Shown here: positions 5,137 to 13,391 of the stretch, piece after piece
How the letters are laid out: every line of letters starts with the position of its first letter
Position numbering within the stretch: the first letter of the stretch is position 1
Source of the DNA: Methanobacteriota archaeon
GTDB taxonomy: Archaea > Methanobacteriota > Methanobacteria > Methanobacteriales > Methanobacteriaceae
Reading direction: 5' to 3'
Assembly: GCA_023434825.1 (NCBI GenBank)
Contig: JAEYSH010000013.1
Location: 1-16,759, forward strand
Length of the DNA: 16,759 nucleotides
Position numbers and translations under genes: made by a program
Notes under the pieces: model-generated
The model's input: only the letters and a program-made list of their open reading frames with translations
Database searches by the model: none
Told to the model about the DNA's origin: nothing

Positions 5137-7785
5137 TCATTGATCAGAAGGAATAGTAAAATAAAAGGTAGAACCCACACCAAACTCCGACTCAACCCAA
5201 ATACGTCCTCCATGACGTTCAATGATTCTCTTAACTATAGATAATCCAATTCCAGTTCCTTCATATTCTTCTCTCGTATGTAATCTCTGGAATATAGTAA
5301 AAATACGCCCACTATATTGTTCTTCTATACCAATACCATTATCCCCAATACTAAAAACATATTCTTTTCCATCTTCGGATTTATACCACGATATATGAAT
5401 TTTAAGAGGTTCATCCTGTTTTCTAAACTTAATAGCATTGGAAATTAAATTATTGAAAACTCTTTCTAATTGTCCTGCATCCCCACTAACATCTGGGAGC
5501 ATATCATATGTTATTTCAGCACTAGATTCTTCAATAGAAGTGTGGAGACTTTGAATTGTTTGATTCAATATATTATTCATATTTACAAATTCAAATTCTT
5601 CACCTTTAGTAGCAACACGAGAATACTCCAATAAATCTTGAATCTGTTGCTTCATACGAACTGCAGCTTCAACTATATAACCCATAAACTCATCAGCATC
5701 ACTATCAAATTTACCTTTATAACGATATTGTAAAAGCTGCGTAAAGCTGGCAATAGTACGTAAAGGTTCTTGTAGGTCATGGGACGATACATATGCAAAT
5801 TGTTCTAATTCTTCATTTGAACGTTTTAAATCAGCCAATACTTTTTTAAGTTCTCTTTCATTGAGTTTTTGTTCTGTAACATCCACGTCCATTTCAAGAA
5901 TTAATGGAGAACCATCAGCATCAGTAAAAGGCATGCTATAAATATCTATAATTGTCCCATTTTGGGTTTTCAATTCCCAGAAGTGAGGTTCTCCAGTTTC
6001 AAGTACAATGTATGTTTGGCACCAATAGCAAGGCTCATCAAATCCAAAAAGATAATCATAGCAATGTCTACCTTGAACTTCACCAAATCTCTCACGGAAA
6101 GTTCGATTGGCAAATTTAATATGATGATCTGGTGTTAAAAGACGTATCATGACCGGTAATGATTCTAAAATGTCAAACAATCTTTGACGCTCTATATTAA
6201 GTTCTTCTGTACGTTTTTCAACCTGTTCTTCTAAATTGTCATGTGCTTGTCTTAATTCCTCTTCAGCTTTCTTACGCTCACTAATGTCTCGAGCTACTGC
6301 CCACATATAAAGAGGGGATCCTGATTTGTCTTTAATGAGAAATGTTTTTAATTCCACAGGAAAAATTGTCCCGTCTTTACGGATGTATTCCTTTTCATAA
6401 ACATCAGAAAAGCCTCTAGGGAGGATTTGATCTTTAACAATTTCTGCTTCCATTTTATGCCACTTTTCAGGAGTCAAATCAAGGTAAGTAAGATTATAGA
6501 GTTCCTCTTCAGTATATCCGAGCATATTTTGAAAAATATCATTAAATTCATGTATATCATTATCCATAGTGACAGAGACATATGCATCCCTCATTGATTC
6601 ATGCAAAATTCGATATTTTCCTTCAGAAGCAGCTAAATCTCCTTCTGCTTTTTTAAGTTCAGTGATATCACGTACAACAGATATTGATCCTGTAATATTA
6701 CCTTTATCATCTTTAATTGGTGTTGCATTAACTTGGCGATAACGTAATTCTCCATTTGCAGGAATTTTAACAATTTCCTCTTCGTTTTTAATTATTTCGC
6801 CATTTAAGGCACGTGATGGTGGAGCTTCTTCAGGTGGTCGCGGCGTACCATCAGGTCTATATACTTCAAATCTAGACGCTACTTTTTCAATCTCTTCATC
6901 ATTAAAAGTGTCTTTAAATTCTTTAGTTACAGATGGATTAACTAAAATAACTTTTTTATTTGCATCAGCAACCCAAACCTCATCAGGAATACTATTAATC
7001 AATGAAGACAATTTATCCCTTTCACTCTTCACAACATCATATAATTGTTTTTTTTCTTCTTCATTTTTTTTACGTTCTGTAATATCACTGGCTATAACTC
7101 CTACTTGATTTTCACTAATTTTCCAAACATATATATCATAATATTTATCAAGCGCTCCACCATAACCCTCATAATGAGTTTCCTGGCCGGATTTAACAAC
7201 TCCATCGAGCATTTCAAGCCAGTGATTTTCAACTACACCAAATAATTCTCTTACAGTTTTACCAATGATTAATTCCTTATTTTTCCCTATAAATCGTTCA
7301 AGAGCAGGATTTACTTCAAGATAGCGATAATCTATGGGCTTATCTTCAAAATTATAAATTAATTCAAAAACCTGAAATGTTTCCCCCATAGAATTAAAAA
7401 GCTGTTTATAACGCTCTTCATTATCTTTAAGTTCAGTGATATCTTGAATTTGCACTAAAAACCCAGAATCAGTCACAGAAATGGTAAAATCTAGAAATAA
7501 AACTCCCTTTTTAGTTGGACAATAATAACCATAATCTACGACTTCCTGTAAATCAAAAGGAATTTGAAACCTAATAATGCCATTACTACCAAGTTCATCC
7601 TTTTTTTCTCTAATTAAAGGATAATCAAAAATATTATGTCCTAAAATATCTTCAAATTTTGGAACACCTAATATTTCAAGGATAGCATCATTAGCCTTAA
7701 TAATGTTTCCTTCTTTATTGCAAAAAACTATTCCTATAGGTGATTTTTCAAAAATCTCCCTAAATTGATGGTTCTGGCCTTCCAT
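5137..7785 (-). CDS. Cytoplasmic sensor histidine kinase with five PAS domains
   Basis: This 882-residue protein has no signal peptide or membrane segment, so it should sense an internal cue. Five PAS-type domains can be placed at about residues 6-117, 123-237, 258-378, 388-505 and 532-640, most ending in a DITE/DISER/DVTEQ motif. The helix at 503-531 links domains 4 and 5. The fifth carries a cysteine cluster, Cys575, Cys586 and Cys589 (HCYDYLF then CYWC), which could bind metal or sense redox state. The kinase core follows: HisKA with SSHDLQEPLRTI (phospho-acceptor His669), N box NNLISNAIKF (Asn783), G1 DNGIG (Asp815), F-box IFTIFQRL and G2 GTGIGLSI, so all catalytic motifs are intact. The ATG start follows GGAGAT. 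No response regulator lies nearby, so its target is unknown. It sits alone between csl4 and rpoL with a terminator on either side, suggesting a later insertion into a core gene block. Confidence 0.92.
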   Translation of the reverse strand: MEGQNHQFREIFEKSPIGIVFCNKEGNIIKANDAILEILGVPKFEDILGHNIFDYPLIREKKDELGSNGIIRFQIPFDLQEVVDYGYYCPTKKGVLFLDFTISVTDSGFLVQIQDITELKDNEERYKQLFNSMGETFQVFELIYNFEDKPIDYRYLEVNPALERFIGKNKELIIGKTVRELFGVVENHWLEMLDGVVKSGQETHYEGYGGALDKYYDIYVWKISENQVGVIASDITERKKNEEEKKQLYDVVKSERDKLSSLINSIPDEVWVADANKKVILVNPSVTKEFKDTFNDEEIEKVASRFEVYRPDGTPRPPEEAPPSRALNGEIIKNEEEIVKIPANGELRYRQVNATPIKDDKGNITGSISVVRDITELKKAEGDLAASEGKYRILHESMRDAYVSVTMDNDIHEFNDIFQNMLGYTEEELYNLTYLDLTPEKWHKMEAEIVKDQILPRGFSDVYEKEYIRKDGTIFPVELKTFLIKDKSGSPLYMWAVARDISERKKAEEELRQAHDNLEEQVEKRTEELNIERQRLFDILESLPVMIRLLTPDHHIKFANRTFRERFGEVQGRHCYDYLFGFDEPCYWCQTYIVLETGEPHFWELKTQNGTIIDIYSMPFTDADGSPLILEMDVDVTEQKLNERELKKVLADLKRSNEELEQFAYVSSHDLQEPLRTIASFTQLLQYRYKGKFDSDADEFMGYIVEAAVRMKQQIQDLLEYSRVATKGEEFEFVNMNNILNQTIQSLHTSIEESSAEITYDMLPDVSGDAGQLERVFNNLISNAIKFRKQDEPLKIHISWYKSEDGKEYVFSIGDNGIGIEEQYSGRIFTIFQRLHTREEYEGTGIGLSIVKRIIERHGGRIWVESEFGVGSTFYFTIPSDQ

Positions 7786-7887
7786 TATTTATCTCCAATA
7801 GGAAATTAATAAAAAAGATTCTATTATTATTTTTAATATAATAGACTAAATAAATTGTTATTTAATTTATGATAAAATTATTAATTC

Positions 7888-7912
7888 AAAAATAAGAAGA
7901 AAAATAAAAAAA
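7888..7912 (-). terminator. Poly-T terminator of csl4
   Basis: On the coding strand several T-runs (seven, five and five T separated by A, C or CTTC) begin eight bases after the csl4 stop. This is a typical archaeal multi-T terminator. The remaining stretch to the kinase start (7786-7887) is AT-rich; only weak TATA-like sequences were seen there, so the kinase promoter is not placed. Confidence 0.6.
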
Positions 7913-7919
7913 TGGGAAT

Positions 7920-8489
7920 TTAACCTTCATAATGTGAAGAGATTTTTCGTCTCTCTTTTTTTTCGCAGTTTTCACAGTAAACTTCGTTTTTATCAGTTTG
8001 AACCATGAAATGTCTGCATCTTGTACACATTGCCTTTAAAACTCCAAGTTCGTCGTCAGCAGTGGTAAGATCTACATTATCAAGTCCAAAAACCTTTGTA
8101 ACTTTTGCTTCAACTAAATCTCCAATTCTAAATGCTTCATGTAGTTTTGAAAGATATCCTTTCTGCGCCTGGGAGATATGGATTCCTCCCATAAAACCAG
8201 TTACAAGATCTCTGTCATCATCTTTAATTTTATTAATTTTTACAGAAGCTCTCTGACCTCTTACTTCAGAAACTTCTCCCACGATTACTTTACCCACTTC
8301 TAAAGATGGTGGAGTTCCTGTTTTTGGAACTACTGATATTCTTTTATTTTTATCGTCTATTGCTACCTTCCCAACGACGAGTGATTTGATTTTTCCTTCT
8401 TCTTCATAGGTCCATTCTGATGGAACAAACTGTTCAGTGACCCCCAAAATGTCACCAGGTAAAACAAAGTCTCCAGATTTGGCTTTCAT
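7920..8489 (-). CDS. csl4: Exosome RNA-binding subunit Csl4
   Basis: This 189-residue protein is one of the two cap subunits (with Rrp4) of the archaeal RNA exosome, which degrades and tails RNA from the 3' end. The order is: N-terminal domain with FVLPGDILGVTEQFVPSEWTYEEEG (8-32), a central S1 domain (about 65-145) with VGEVSEVRGQRASVKI and GGIHISQ, and a C-terminal zinc ribbon with Cys155/Cys158 (CTRC) and Cys172/Cys175 (CENC). All family parts are present and the length is normal. The ATG start follows GAGGTGA. It appears to be a single-gene unit with its own promoter upstream and poly-T terminator downstream. Confidence 0.95.
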   Translation of the reverse strand: MKAKSGDFVLPGDILGVTEQFVPSEWTYEEEGKIKSLVVGKVAIDDKNKRISVVPKTGTPPSLEVGKVIVGEVSEVRGQRASVKINKIKDDDRDLVTGFMGGIHISQAQKGYLSKLHEAFRIGDLVEAKVTKVFGLDNVDLTTADDELGVLKAMCTRCRHFMVQTDKNEVYCENCEKKERRKISSHYEG

Positions 8490-8551
8490 TAATTCACCTC
8501 AAATTTAAAACAAGAAAAACTATATTAATTGCTTAATTTTCCGTTATTTTA

Positions 8552-8571
8552 TTTTTTATAAATTTTATTTT
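8552..8571 (-). promoter_or_regulatory. BRE/TATA promoter candidate for csl4
   Basis: Read leftward the sequence is AAAATAAAATTTATAAAAAA, an A-rich BRE region plus TATA box. Transcription would start near 8528, leaving a leader of about 40 nt. The rest of the 202-bp gap (8490-8691) is AT-rich with no convincing gene. Confidence 0.45.
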
Positions 8572-8691
8572 AAATGATATTGATTTAATTTAATCTTAAC
8601 TAATTAATTAAAGTTTATTTATATTATATTTTTGCTTCATTTCATTTATTAATATCCATCATTACACTTAAAAACTATTTCAAATTGTATG

Positions 8692-9678
8692 CTAAATTTC
8701 ATCTATTATATAATCTTCCCATTTTCTAATATCAAGGACAATTTCCAGTTCTTTTGGAGTTAAAAGCGGCTTTTTATACATATTTGCATCATCTATGGCC
8801 ACTCTTGGACATGCAGTTACAACAAACGCATCTAATTCCATATATGGAAGTAAAAGGTCAGGAGAAATGTTATCTAGCATTAATAATAATGCTTCTTTTC
8901 CATTTTGTGTAATTAAATCTTTTAATTTTTTAGCTAAATCCAGTCTAAACTGTCCTTTTTTTGATGAAACGATTATCCCAAATTTTTGTGCTTCTTTTGC
9001 TTTAATGATCTTAGCAAATCTTATTCTGAGTATTCTATCTGTAAATTCATCGATATTCCTCACTTCATTCATGTAAGGATCAGCAATAAAAACAGGTTTT
9101 TCCGTGAAAAGTTTTATACCAAGAGAATGGAAATTTCCACTTCCAACAAACAAAAATGCATCTGCAGGAATATCTTTAATTGCAGAAAAGTTACATCCTA
9201 AAACTTGACCTTCTTTTGTTCCAACACCTTTTTTAATCAAAACTTCATGACCATTTTCAATTAAAAGTGATTTAATGTCATCTAGAACATTTAAATGCTG
9301 AATAGTAGTCACAAGTCCTATTTTTTGGTAATCTTTAATTTCTTTAAGACTTTCTTCAACAGCTTTTAAAACATCAATTTTAGAAAAAGCTTCAATAAAA
9401 AGAACAGGTACCCTATAATCAATTGGAAATTCTATATGTCCAAAATGGATAATTAAGTCAACAAGTCCTTCCATATGTGTATCTGAAACGTCACAAGCAC
9501 CAAAACACGGATCTCCAGATATCAGAACAATTGCATCCGTTTCGTTTTCTATTTTTTCAGCTACCATAGTAGCATGAATTTTAAGGCCTTCTGGAAATTG
9601 AATTCCAACGACCTTTGCATCCATTTCTTTTACCTTTTCTACTACTTCATCAAGCTTTAAATCGTAATTTAACATCAT
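8692..9678 (-). CDS. dph2: Diphthamide biosynthesis enzyme Dph2 (3-amino-3-carboxypropyl transferase)
   Basis: The 328-residue protein performs the first step of diphthamide formation: transfer of the 3-amino-3-carboxypropyl group of S-adenosylmethionine to a histidine of elongation factor aEF2. It is a non-canonical radical-SAM enzyme whose [4Fe-4S] cluster is held by one Cys from each of three domains. Here these are Cys58 in GDPCFGACD (Cys62 also lies there), Cys162 in LGCN and Cys290 in TACPR, at positions close to those of the studied Pyrococcus enzyme. The N-terminal GIQFPEGLK motif is also typical. Two ATGs stand side by side; the second (9675) is better spaced from the AGGGAT ribosome-binding site, so the true protein may lack the first Met. 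It follows hpt by 18 bp and is probably co-transcribed with it. Confidence 0.94.
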   Translation of the reverse strand: MMLNYDLKLDEVVEKVKEMDAKVVGIQFPEGLKIHATMVAEKIENETDAIVLISGDPCFGACDVSDTHMEGLVDLIIHFGHIEFPIDYRVPVLFIEAFSKIDVLKAVEESLKEIKDYQKIGLVTTIQHLNVLDDIKSLLIENGHEVLIKKGVGTKEGQVLGCNFSAIKDIPADAFLFVGSGNFHSLGIKLFTEKPVFIADPYMNEVRNIDEFTDRILRIRFAKIIKAKEAQKFGIIVSSKKGQFRLDLAKKLKDLITQNGKEALLLMLDNISPDLLLPYMELDAFVVTACPRVAIDDANMYKKPLLTPKELEIVLDIRKWEDYIIDEI

Positions 9679-9696
9679 ATCCCTGAATTTAATAAT

Positions 9697-10263
9697 TTAA
9701 AAAACGCTGTCTTCAATTACTACTTTTCCATCTTTAACATCAACTTTTAGAAGAGTTTTTACATCATATCCAGTTTCATCTTTAACTCTCTTTTTTCCTT
9801 CCCCTTTTTCCACAACAGCGATAATATCTGCTATTTCAACTCCAGAGCTTTCTAAAGCATTTAAAACAGCTACCATTGTACCGCCAGTGCTCACAACATC
9901 GTCAACTACCAATATTCTATCCCCTTTTTCGAGCCCGTTAATATACAATTCACATTCGCTGTAGCCGGTCACCTGATGAACTGCAACTTCTTTTTCCAAT
10001 TCATAACAGCGTTTTCTAACTACTACAAATGGAATATTTGTTTCAAGAGATAATGCCGTAGCAATATGGATACCCATGGCCTCCATACATACAATTTTAT
10101 CAACATTTAAATCTGCAATCTTTATAATAGCTTCTGAAACTTCCCTTAAAAGTTCAGGTTCAACCAGCATTATTCCATCAGTGATTGGATGTATAAAATA
10201 ATTATATTCCCCTTTTTTTACTATAGGCGACTGTATAAGTGTTTCTTTGAGCATTTCTAGCAT
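9697..10263 (-). CDS. hpt: Hypoxanthine/guanine phosphoribosyltransferase (archaeal type)
   Basis: The 188-residue enzyme salvages a purine base by joining it to phosphoribosyl pyrophosphate. The PRPP-binding motif is VVDDVVSTGGT at about 119-129. CMEAMGIHIATALS and VVVRKRCYELEKEVAVHQVTGY match the archaeal Hpt group related to adenine phosphoribosyltransferases, characterised as hypoxanthine- and guanine-specific in methanogens. Specificity here is inferred by family. I start it at the ATG at 10263 behind GGTGG; an open frame running 20 codons further has no ribosome-binding site. It is the first gene of hpt-dph2, divergent from SRP54. Confidence 0.92.
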   Translation of the reverse strand: MLEMLKETLIQSPIVKKGEYNYFIHPITDGIMLVEPELLREVSEAIIKIADLNVDKIVCMEAMGIHIATALSLETNIPFVVVRKRCYELEKEVAVHQVTGYSECELYINGLEKGDRILVVDDVVSTGGTMVAVLNALESSGVEIADIIAVVEKGEGKKRVKDETGYDVKTLLKVDVKDGKVVIEDSVF

Positions 10264-10329
10264 TTTACCACCAAATATATTAAAATACATCAATTCAAAT
10301 TTGTATTTATTAAATAATAACAAGAAAAT

Positions 10330-10347
10330 GAACTTTATAACAAGTTC
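10330..10347 (-). promoter_or_regulatory. hpt promoter candidate framed by an inverted repeat
   Basis: Read leftward the sequence is GAACTTGTTATAAAGTTC. Perfect 6-bp arms GAACTT and AAGTTC enclose a six-base spacer, and the TATA-like TTATAAAG overlaps one arm. The TATA position would give a start near 10310 and a leader of about 45 nt. A dyad over the TATA box is where an archaeal repressor would block TBP. The arms are short, so the operator reading is tentative. Confidence 0.4.
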
Positions 10348-10360
10348 TCATATTTTTTAT

Positions 10361-10379
10361 AACAATATATTTTTATAAC
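10361..10379 (+). promoter_or_regulatory. Promoter candidate for SRP54
   Basis: The stretch AACAATATATTTTTATAAC contains TATA-like sequence 70-90 bp before the SRP54 ATG and gives a plausible start near 10400. The divergent hpt promoter candidate lies less than 20 bp away. The local AT content makes the exact box uncertain. Confidence 0.35.
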
Positions 10380-10450
10380 TTTAGGTATATTTAATAATAT
10401 CAAAAAATTTCATTTTTAATTAATTTACAAAATTGACCTAGAGGTAGATC

Positions 10451-11782
10451 ATGTTAGGTAATCTTGGAAAAAACTTAACAAATACAATGAAAAAATTGGC
10501 TGGAATGTCTATAATAGACGAAGAAGTAGTAAAAGAGGCCATAAAAGATATACAAAGGGCATTAATCCAATCAGACGTTAATATTAAACTTGTATTAAAT
10601 TTATCAAAAACAATTGAAGAAAGGGCACTTAAAGAAGAGCCTCCTAAGGGAATTACCCCTAGAGAATACATTATAACTATTGTTTATGAAGAACTGGTTA
10701 ATTTAATTGGTTCAAAAGCAGAAGAAGTAGAAGTTGATGCTAAGCCTTATAAAATAATGTTTGTGGGGCTTCAAGGGAGCGGTAAAACTACTACTATCGG
10801 AAAACTTGCTAAATACCTTCAAAAGAAAGGTTTCAACCCTGCAGTTGTTAGTACAGACACATGGAGACCTGCAGCATTCGAACAATTACGCCAGCTAACT
10901 GAAAACATGAACGTCCCCCTTTATGGAGACCCTGAAAATAAAGATGCATTAGATCTTGCAAGAAAAGGTCTTAAGGAATTCAAAAAGCAGGATATTATAA
11001 TTGTAGATACTGCTGGACGGCATAAAGAAGAATCAGATCTCCTTAATGAAATGGAACAATTATCAGCAATTGTAGAGCCAAATGAAGTCATGCTTGTTAT
11101 TGATGGTACTATAGGACAGCAAGCACGTGAACAGGCCCTTGCATTCAATAAGGCCACAGATGTGGGTTCTATTGTTATAACAAAGCTCGATGGCTCAGCA
11201 AAAGGTGGAGGAGCACTCTCTGCTGTTTCAGAAATCGGAGCACCAATAAAATTCATCGGAACCGGGGAAAGAGTTGATGACTTTGAGGCATTTGATCCTG
11301 AACGTTTCATATCCAGACTTCTTGGAATGGGAGACATCAAAACACTCCTTGAAAAGGCAGAAGAAATTGCTGATGAAGATTTAGATGAAGATACTATGGA
11401 AGCCATGTTAAGCGGTAAATTCACCCTTAAAGACATGTATTCCCAATTTGAAATGATGAATAAAATGGGTCCTATGCAGCAAGTTATGAACATGATTCCC
11501 GGAATGGGCGGAAAACTTCCTAAAAACGCTTCTCAGATGACAGAAGAAAAATTAACCAAATATAAAATATTAATGGACTCCATGACCGAACATGAACTTA
11601 CACATCCAGAAGTTATAAAGCAATCCAGAGTAAAAAGAATTGCAAGGGGTTCTGGAATGCGTAACGAAGATGTTAAAGAGCTTCTTAAATATTATAATGT
11701 CACTAAAAAAGCCATGAAAGGATTCGGAAAGCGTAAAATGGGCGGTCCTATGGGAAATATGATGAGGCAAATGATGCGTTAA
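10451..11782 (+). CDS. srp54: Signal recognition particle 54 kDa protein
   Basis: This 443-residue GTPase binds signal sequences and 7S RNA and, with FtsY, delivers ribosomes to the membrane translocon. The N domain occupies about 1-95. The G domain carries P-loop GLQGSGKTT (106-114), DTWRPAAFEQL (136-146), DTAGR (186-190) and TKLDGSAKGG (244-253). The M domain (about 300-443) is rich in Met, with the flexible MEMM/MGPMQQVMNMIPGM region and the RNA-binding SRVKRIARGSG (392-402), and ends in a Gly/Met-rich tail. All key motifs are intact and the length is usual. The ATG follows GAGGTAGAT. It is read rightward, divergent from hpt; Pus10 follows after 74 bp of T-rich DNA that may contain a weak terminator. 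Confidence 0.97.
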   Translation: MLGNLGKNLTNTMKKLAGMSIIDEEVVKEAIKDIQRALIQSDVNIKLVLNLSKTIEERALKEEPPKGITPREYIITIVYEELVNLIGSKAEEVEVDAKPYKIMFVGLQGSGKTTTIGKLAKYLQKKGFNPAVVSTDTWRPAAFEQLRQLTENMNVPLYGDPENKDALDLARKGLKEFKKQDIIIVDTAGRHKEESDLLNEMEQLSAIVEPNEVMLVIDGTIGQQAREQALAFNKATDVGSIVITKLDGSAKGGGALSAVSEIGAPIKFIGTGERVDDFEAFDPERFISRLLGMGDIKTLLEKAEEIADEDLDEDTMEAMLSGKFTLKDMYSQFEMMNKMGPMQQVMNMIPGMGGKLPKNASQMTEEKLTKYKILMDSMTEHELTHPEVIKQSRVKRIARGSGMRNEDVKELLKYYNVTKKAMKGFGKRKMGGPMGNMMRQMMR

Positions 11783-11856
11783 GCATCATATTTTACTATT
11801 TTTGAAATTACAGAATAACTTAAATTTTTAATTATATTTTTATTCAGGATGATTAG

Positions 11857-13080
11857 ATGAATTCACAAATTACAGATTATGCAATGTCAATCATGGAAAT
11901 GTCAGAATGGAACTTATGCGACCACTGTTTAGGTAGATTTTTCTCTAAAATTGTTGAAGGATCAGATAATGCGGAAAGAGGAAAAATTGTAAGAGAACTT
12001 CTAAAAGAGGAAACTGATAAATCCCTAAAAACAGATAACTGTTATATTTGCGGGAATATATTTGATACTCAAAATGAGGTTATAGATAAGATAATAAGTA
12101 AAATTAAAGATGAAAATATCGAATTTTCAACTTTCCTTATTGGATCACGAGTATCGCCTGAAGTTTTAAGTAAAGAAGAAGAAATCCATGAAAAGATGGA
12201 ATTAGATGTTGAAAATATTAAAAAAGAGCTAAACAGGAAAATAGGGAAAGAATTATTCTTTAAAATCAATAAAGACGTTGATTTTGACAATTCAAATATA
12301 GTAATTATGGTGGATTTTGTTAAAGACGATATTAACATCCAGATTAATCCTATTTTTATAGAAGGGCGCTACAGAAAATTGATAAGAGGAATTCCGCAAA
12401 CTAAATGGCCCTGCAGAAAATGTCGAGGTAGAGGATGTGAAAATTGTAATTTCACAGGACAGATGTATCCCGAATCTGTTGAATTATTAGTTTCGCCGCC
12501 TGCAGTAGAAGCAGCGGGAGGTAGTGATTCAAAATTCCATGGCGCCGGAAGAGAAGATATTGATGTATTGATGCTTGGAACTGGAAGACCTTTTGTGCTT
12601 GAAATTAAAGAGCCGCATGTAAGAAATCTTGACTTAGCTCAACTTCAAGATGAAATCAATGCATTTGCAGATGGAAAAGTTGAAGTGCTTGATTTAAAAT
12701 TTGTGGGAAGAGAGAGGAAAGGTGAGATAAAATGTTCATCTACAGACACTTACAAAGTTTACAGAGCAATTGTTGAAGTGGAAAGTGACATTAAAGAAGA
12801 AGAATTGGAATTATTAAACTCTTTAGAGATTATAAAACAACGTACACCTATAAGAGTGTCTCATCGACGTGCAGATAAGATAAGAACACGTAGAGTTAGG
12901 AGAATTAACACTAAATGGATTGATCCTCGAAAATTTGAGATGATAATTGAGTGTGAAGGCGGATTATATATCAAAGAGCTTATTTCGGGGGATGAATGCA
13001 GATCTAATCCAAGTGTAACAGATATATTGAAAACTCCAGCATTATGCACACAGCTTGATGTGATGGAAGTACATATTTAA
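11857..13080 (+). CDS. pus10: tRNA pseudouridine synthase Pus10
   Basis: The 407-residue enzyme makes pseudouridine 54 and 55 in the T-loop of archaeal tRNAs, replacing bacterial TruB for position 55. The N-terminal half contains Cys21/Cys24 (CDHCLGRFF) and Cys62/Cys65 (CYICG), the Pus10 zinc site, then a THUMP-like region. A second Cys cluster CRKCRGRGCENC (186-197) precedes the catalytic domain. The catalytic motif is GAGREDIDVLMLGTGRPFVL (229-248), with Asp234 the likely nucleophile position. The tail RVSHRRADKIRTRRVR and YIKELISGDECRSNPSV are also family-typical. The ATG follows GGATGAT. A perfect 7-bp hairpin (13090-13106) lies ten bases after the stop. Identification is firm. Confidence 0.95.
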   Translation: MNSQITDYAMSIMEMSEWNLCDHCLGRFFSKIVEGSDNAERGKIVRELLKEETDKSLKTDNCYICGNIFDTQNEVIDKIISKIKDENIEFSTFLIGSRVSPEVLSKEEEIHEKMELDVENIKKELNRKIGKELFFKINKDVDFDNSNIVIMVDFVKDDINIQINPIFIEGRYRKLIRGIPQTKWPCRKCRGRGCENCNFTGQMYPESVELLVSPPAVEAAGGSDSKFHGAGREDIDVLMLGTGRPFVLEIKEPHVRNLDLAQLQDEINAFADGKVEVLDLKFVGRERKGEIKCSSTDTYKVYRAIVEVESDIKEEELELLNSLEIIKQRTPIRVSHRRADKIRTRRVRRINTKWIDPRKFEMIIECEGGLYIKELISGDECRSNPSVTDILKTPALCTQLDVMEVHI

Positions 13081-13146
13081 TAAATTCAGTGTGAATATTA
13101 TTCACAATCCATAGACTACTATTTAAAGTAAACTGACAATATATTC

Positions 13147-13175
13147 ATAAAGTTTAAATTATAATAAAGTTTAAA
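13147..13175 (+). repeat. 12-bp direct repeat, possible promoter or operator element
   Basis: ATAAAGTTTAAA occurs at 13147-13158 and again at 13164-13175, 17 bp apart start to start. The second copy runs into TTTAAAATAAAT, a weak TATA-like sequence that could drive the L21e unit. The AT-only composition makes chance duplication possible. Confidence 0.35.
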
Positions 13176-13391
13176 ATAAATAGTGATTTAACAAATAATT
13201 ACATAGGTAGCGCATATGCCAATTATGATTCAGGTATTCTAAACTTAATTTCATATAGCGGATTTTTAAAGAATCCTTTGAATCAGTTCAGATTGAAGTA
13301 TATCGCCCGGTCATATTTTAAATGTTACGATAATTGACATAAAGTCATTTTAATAACTATAATGTAACAATAAAAGGTTCAAAAAAACGAA

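Noticed and set aside
6908..7245. Short open frames antisense to the PAS kinase
   Set aside because: Phe/Ile-rich translations with no start signals, contained within an intact kinase gene.
5137..7785. Mobile element carrying the PAS kinase
   Set aside because: No transposase, terminal repeats or target duplications are visible at either side; insertion by recombination or gene duplication is as likely.
10921..11493. 190-codon open frame antisense to SRP54
   Set aside because: Shadow of the SRP54 coding sequence; Ser/Ile-rich, no ribosome-binding site and no recognisable domain.
13212..13219. GCATATGC palindrome
   Set aside because: Eight bases only, with no second copy or context suggesting a site.
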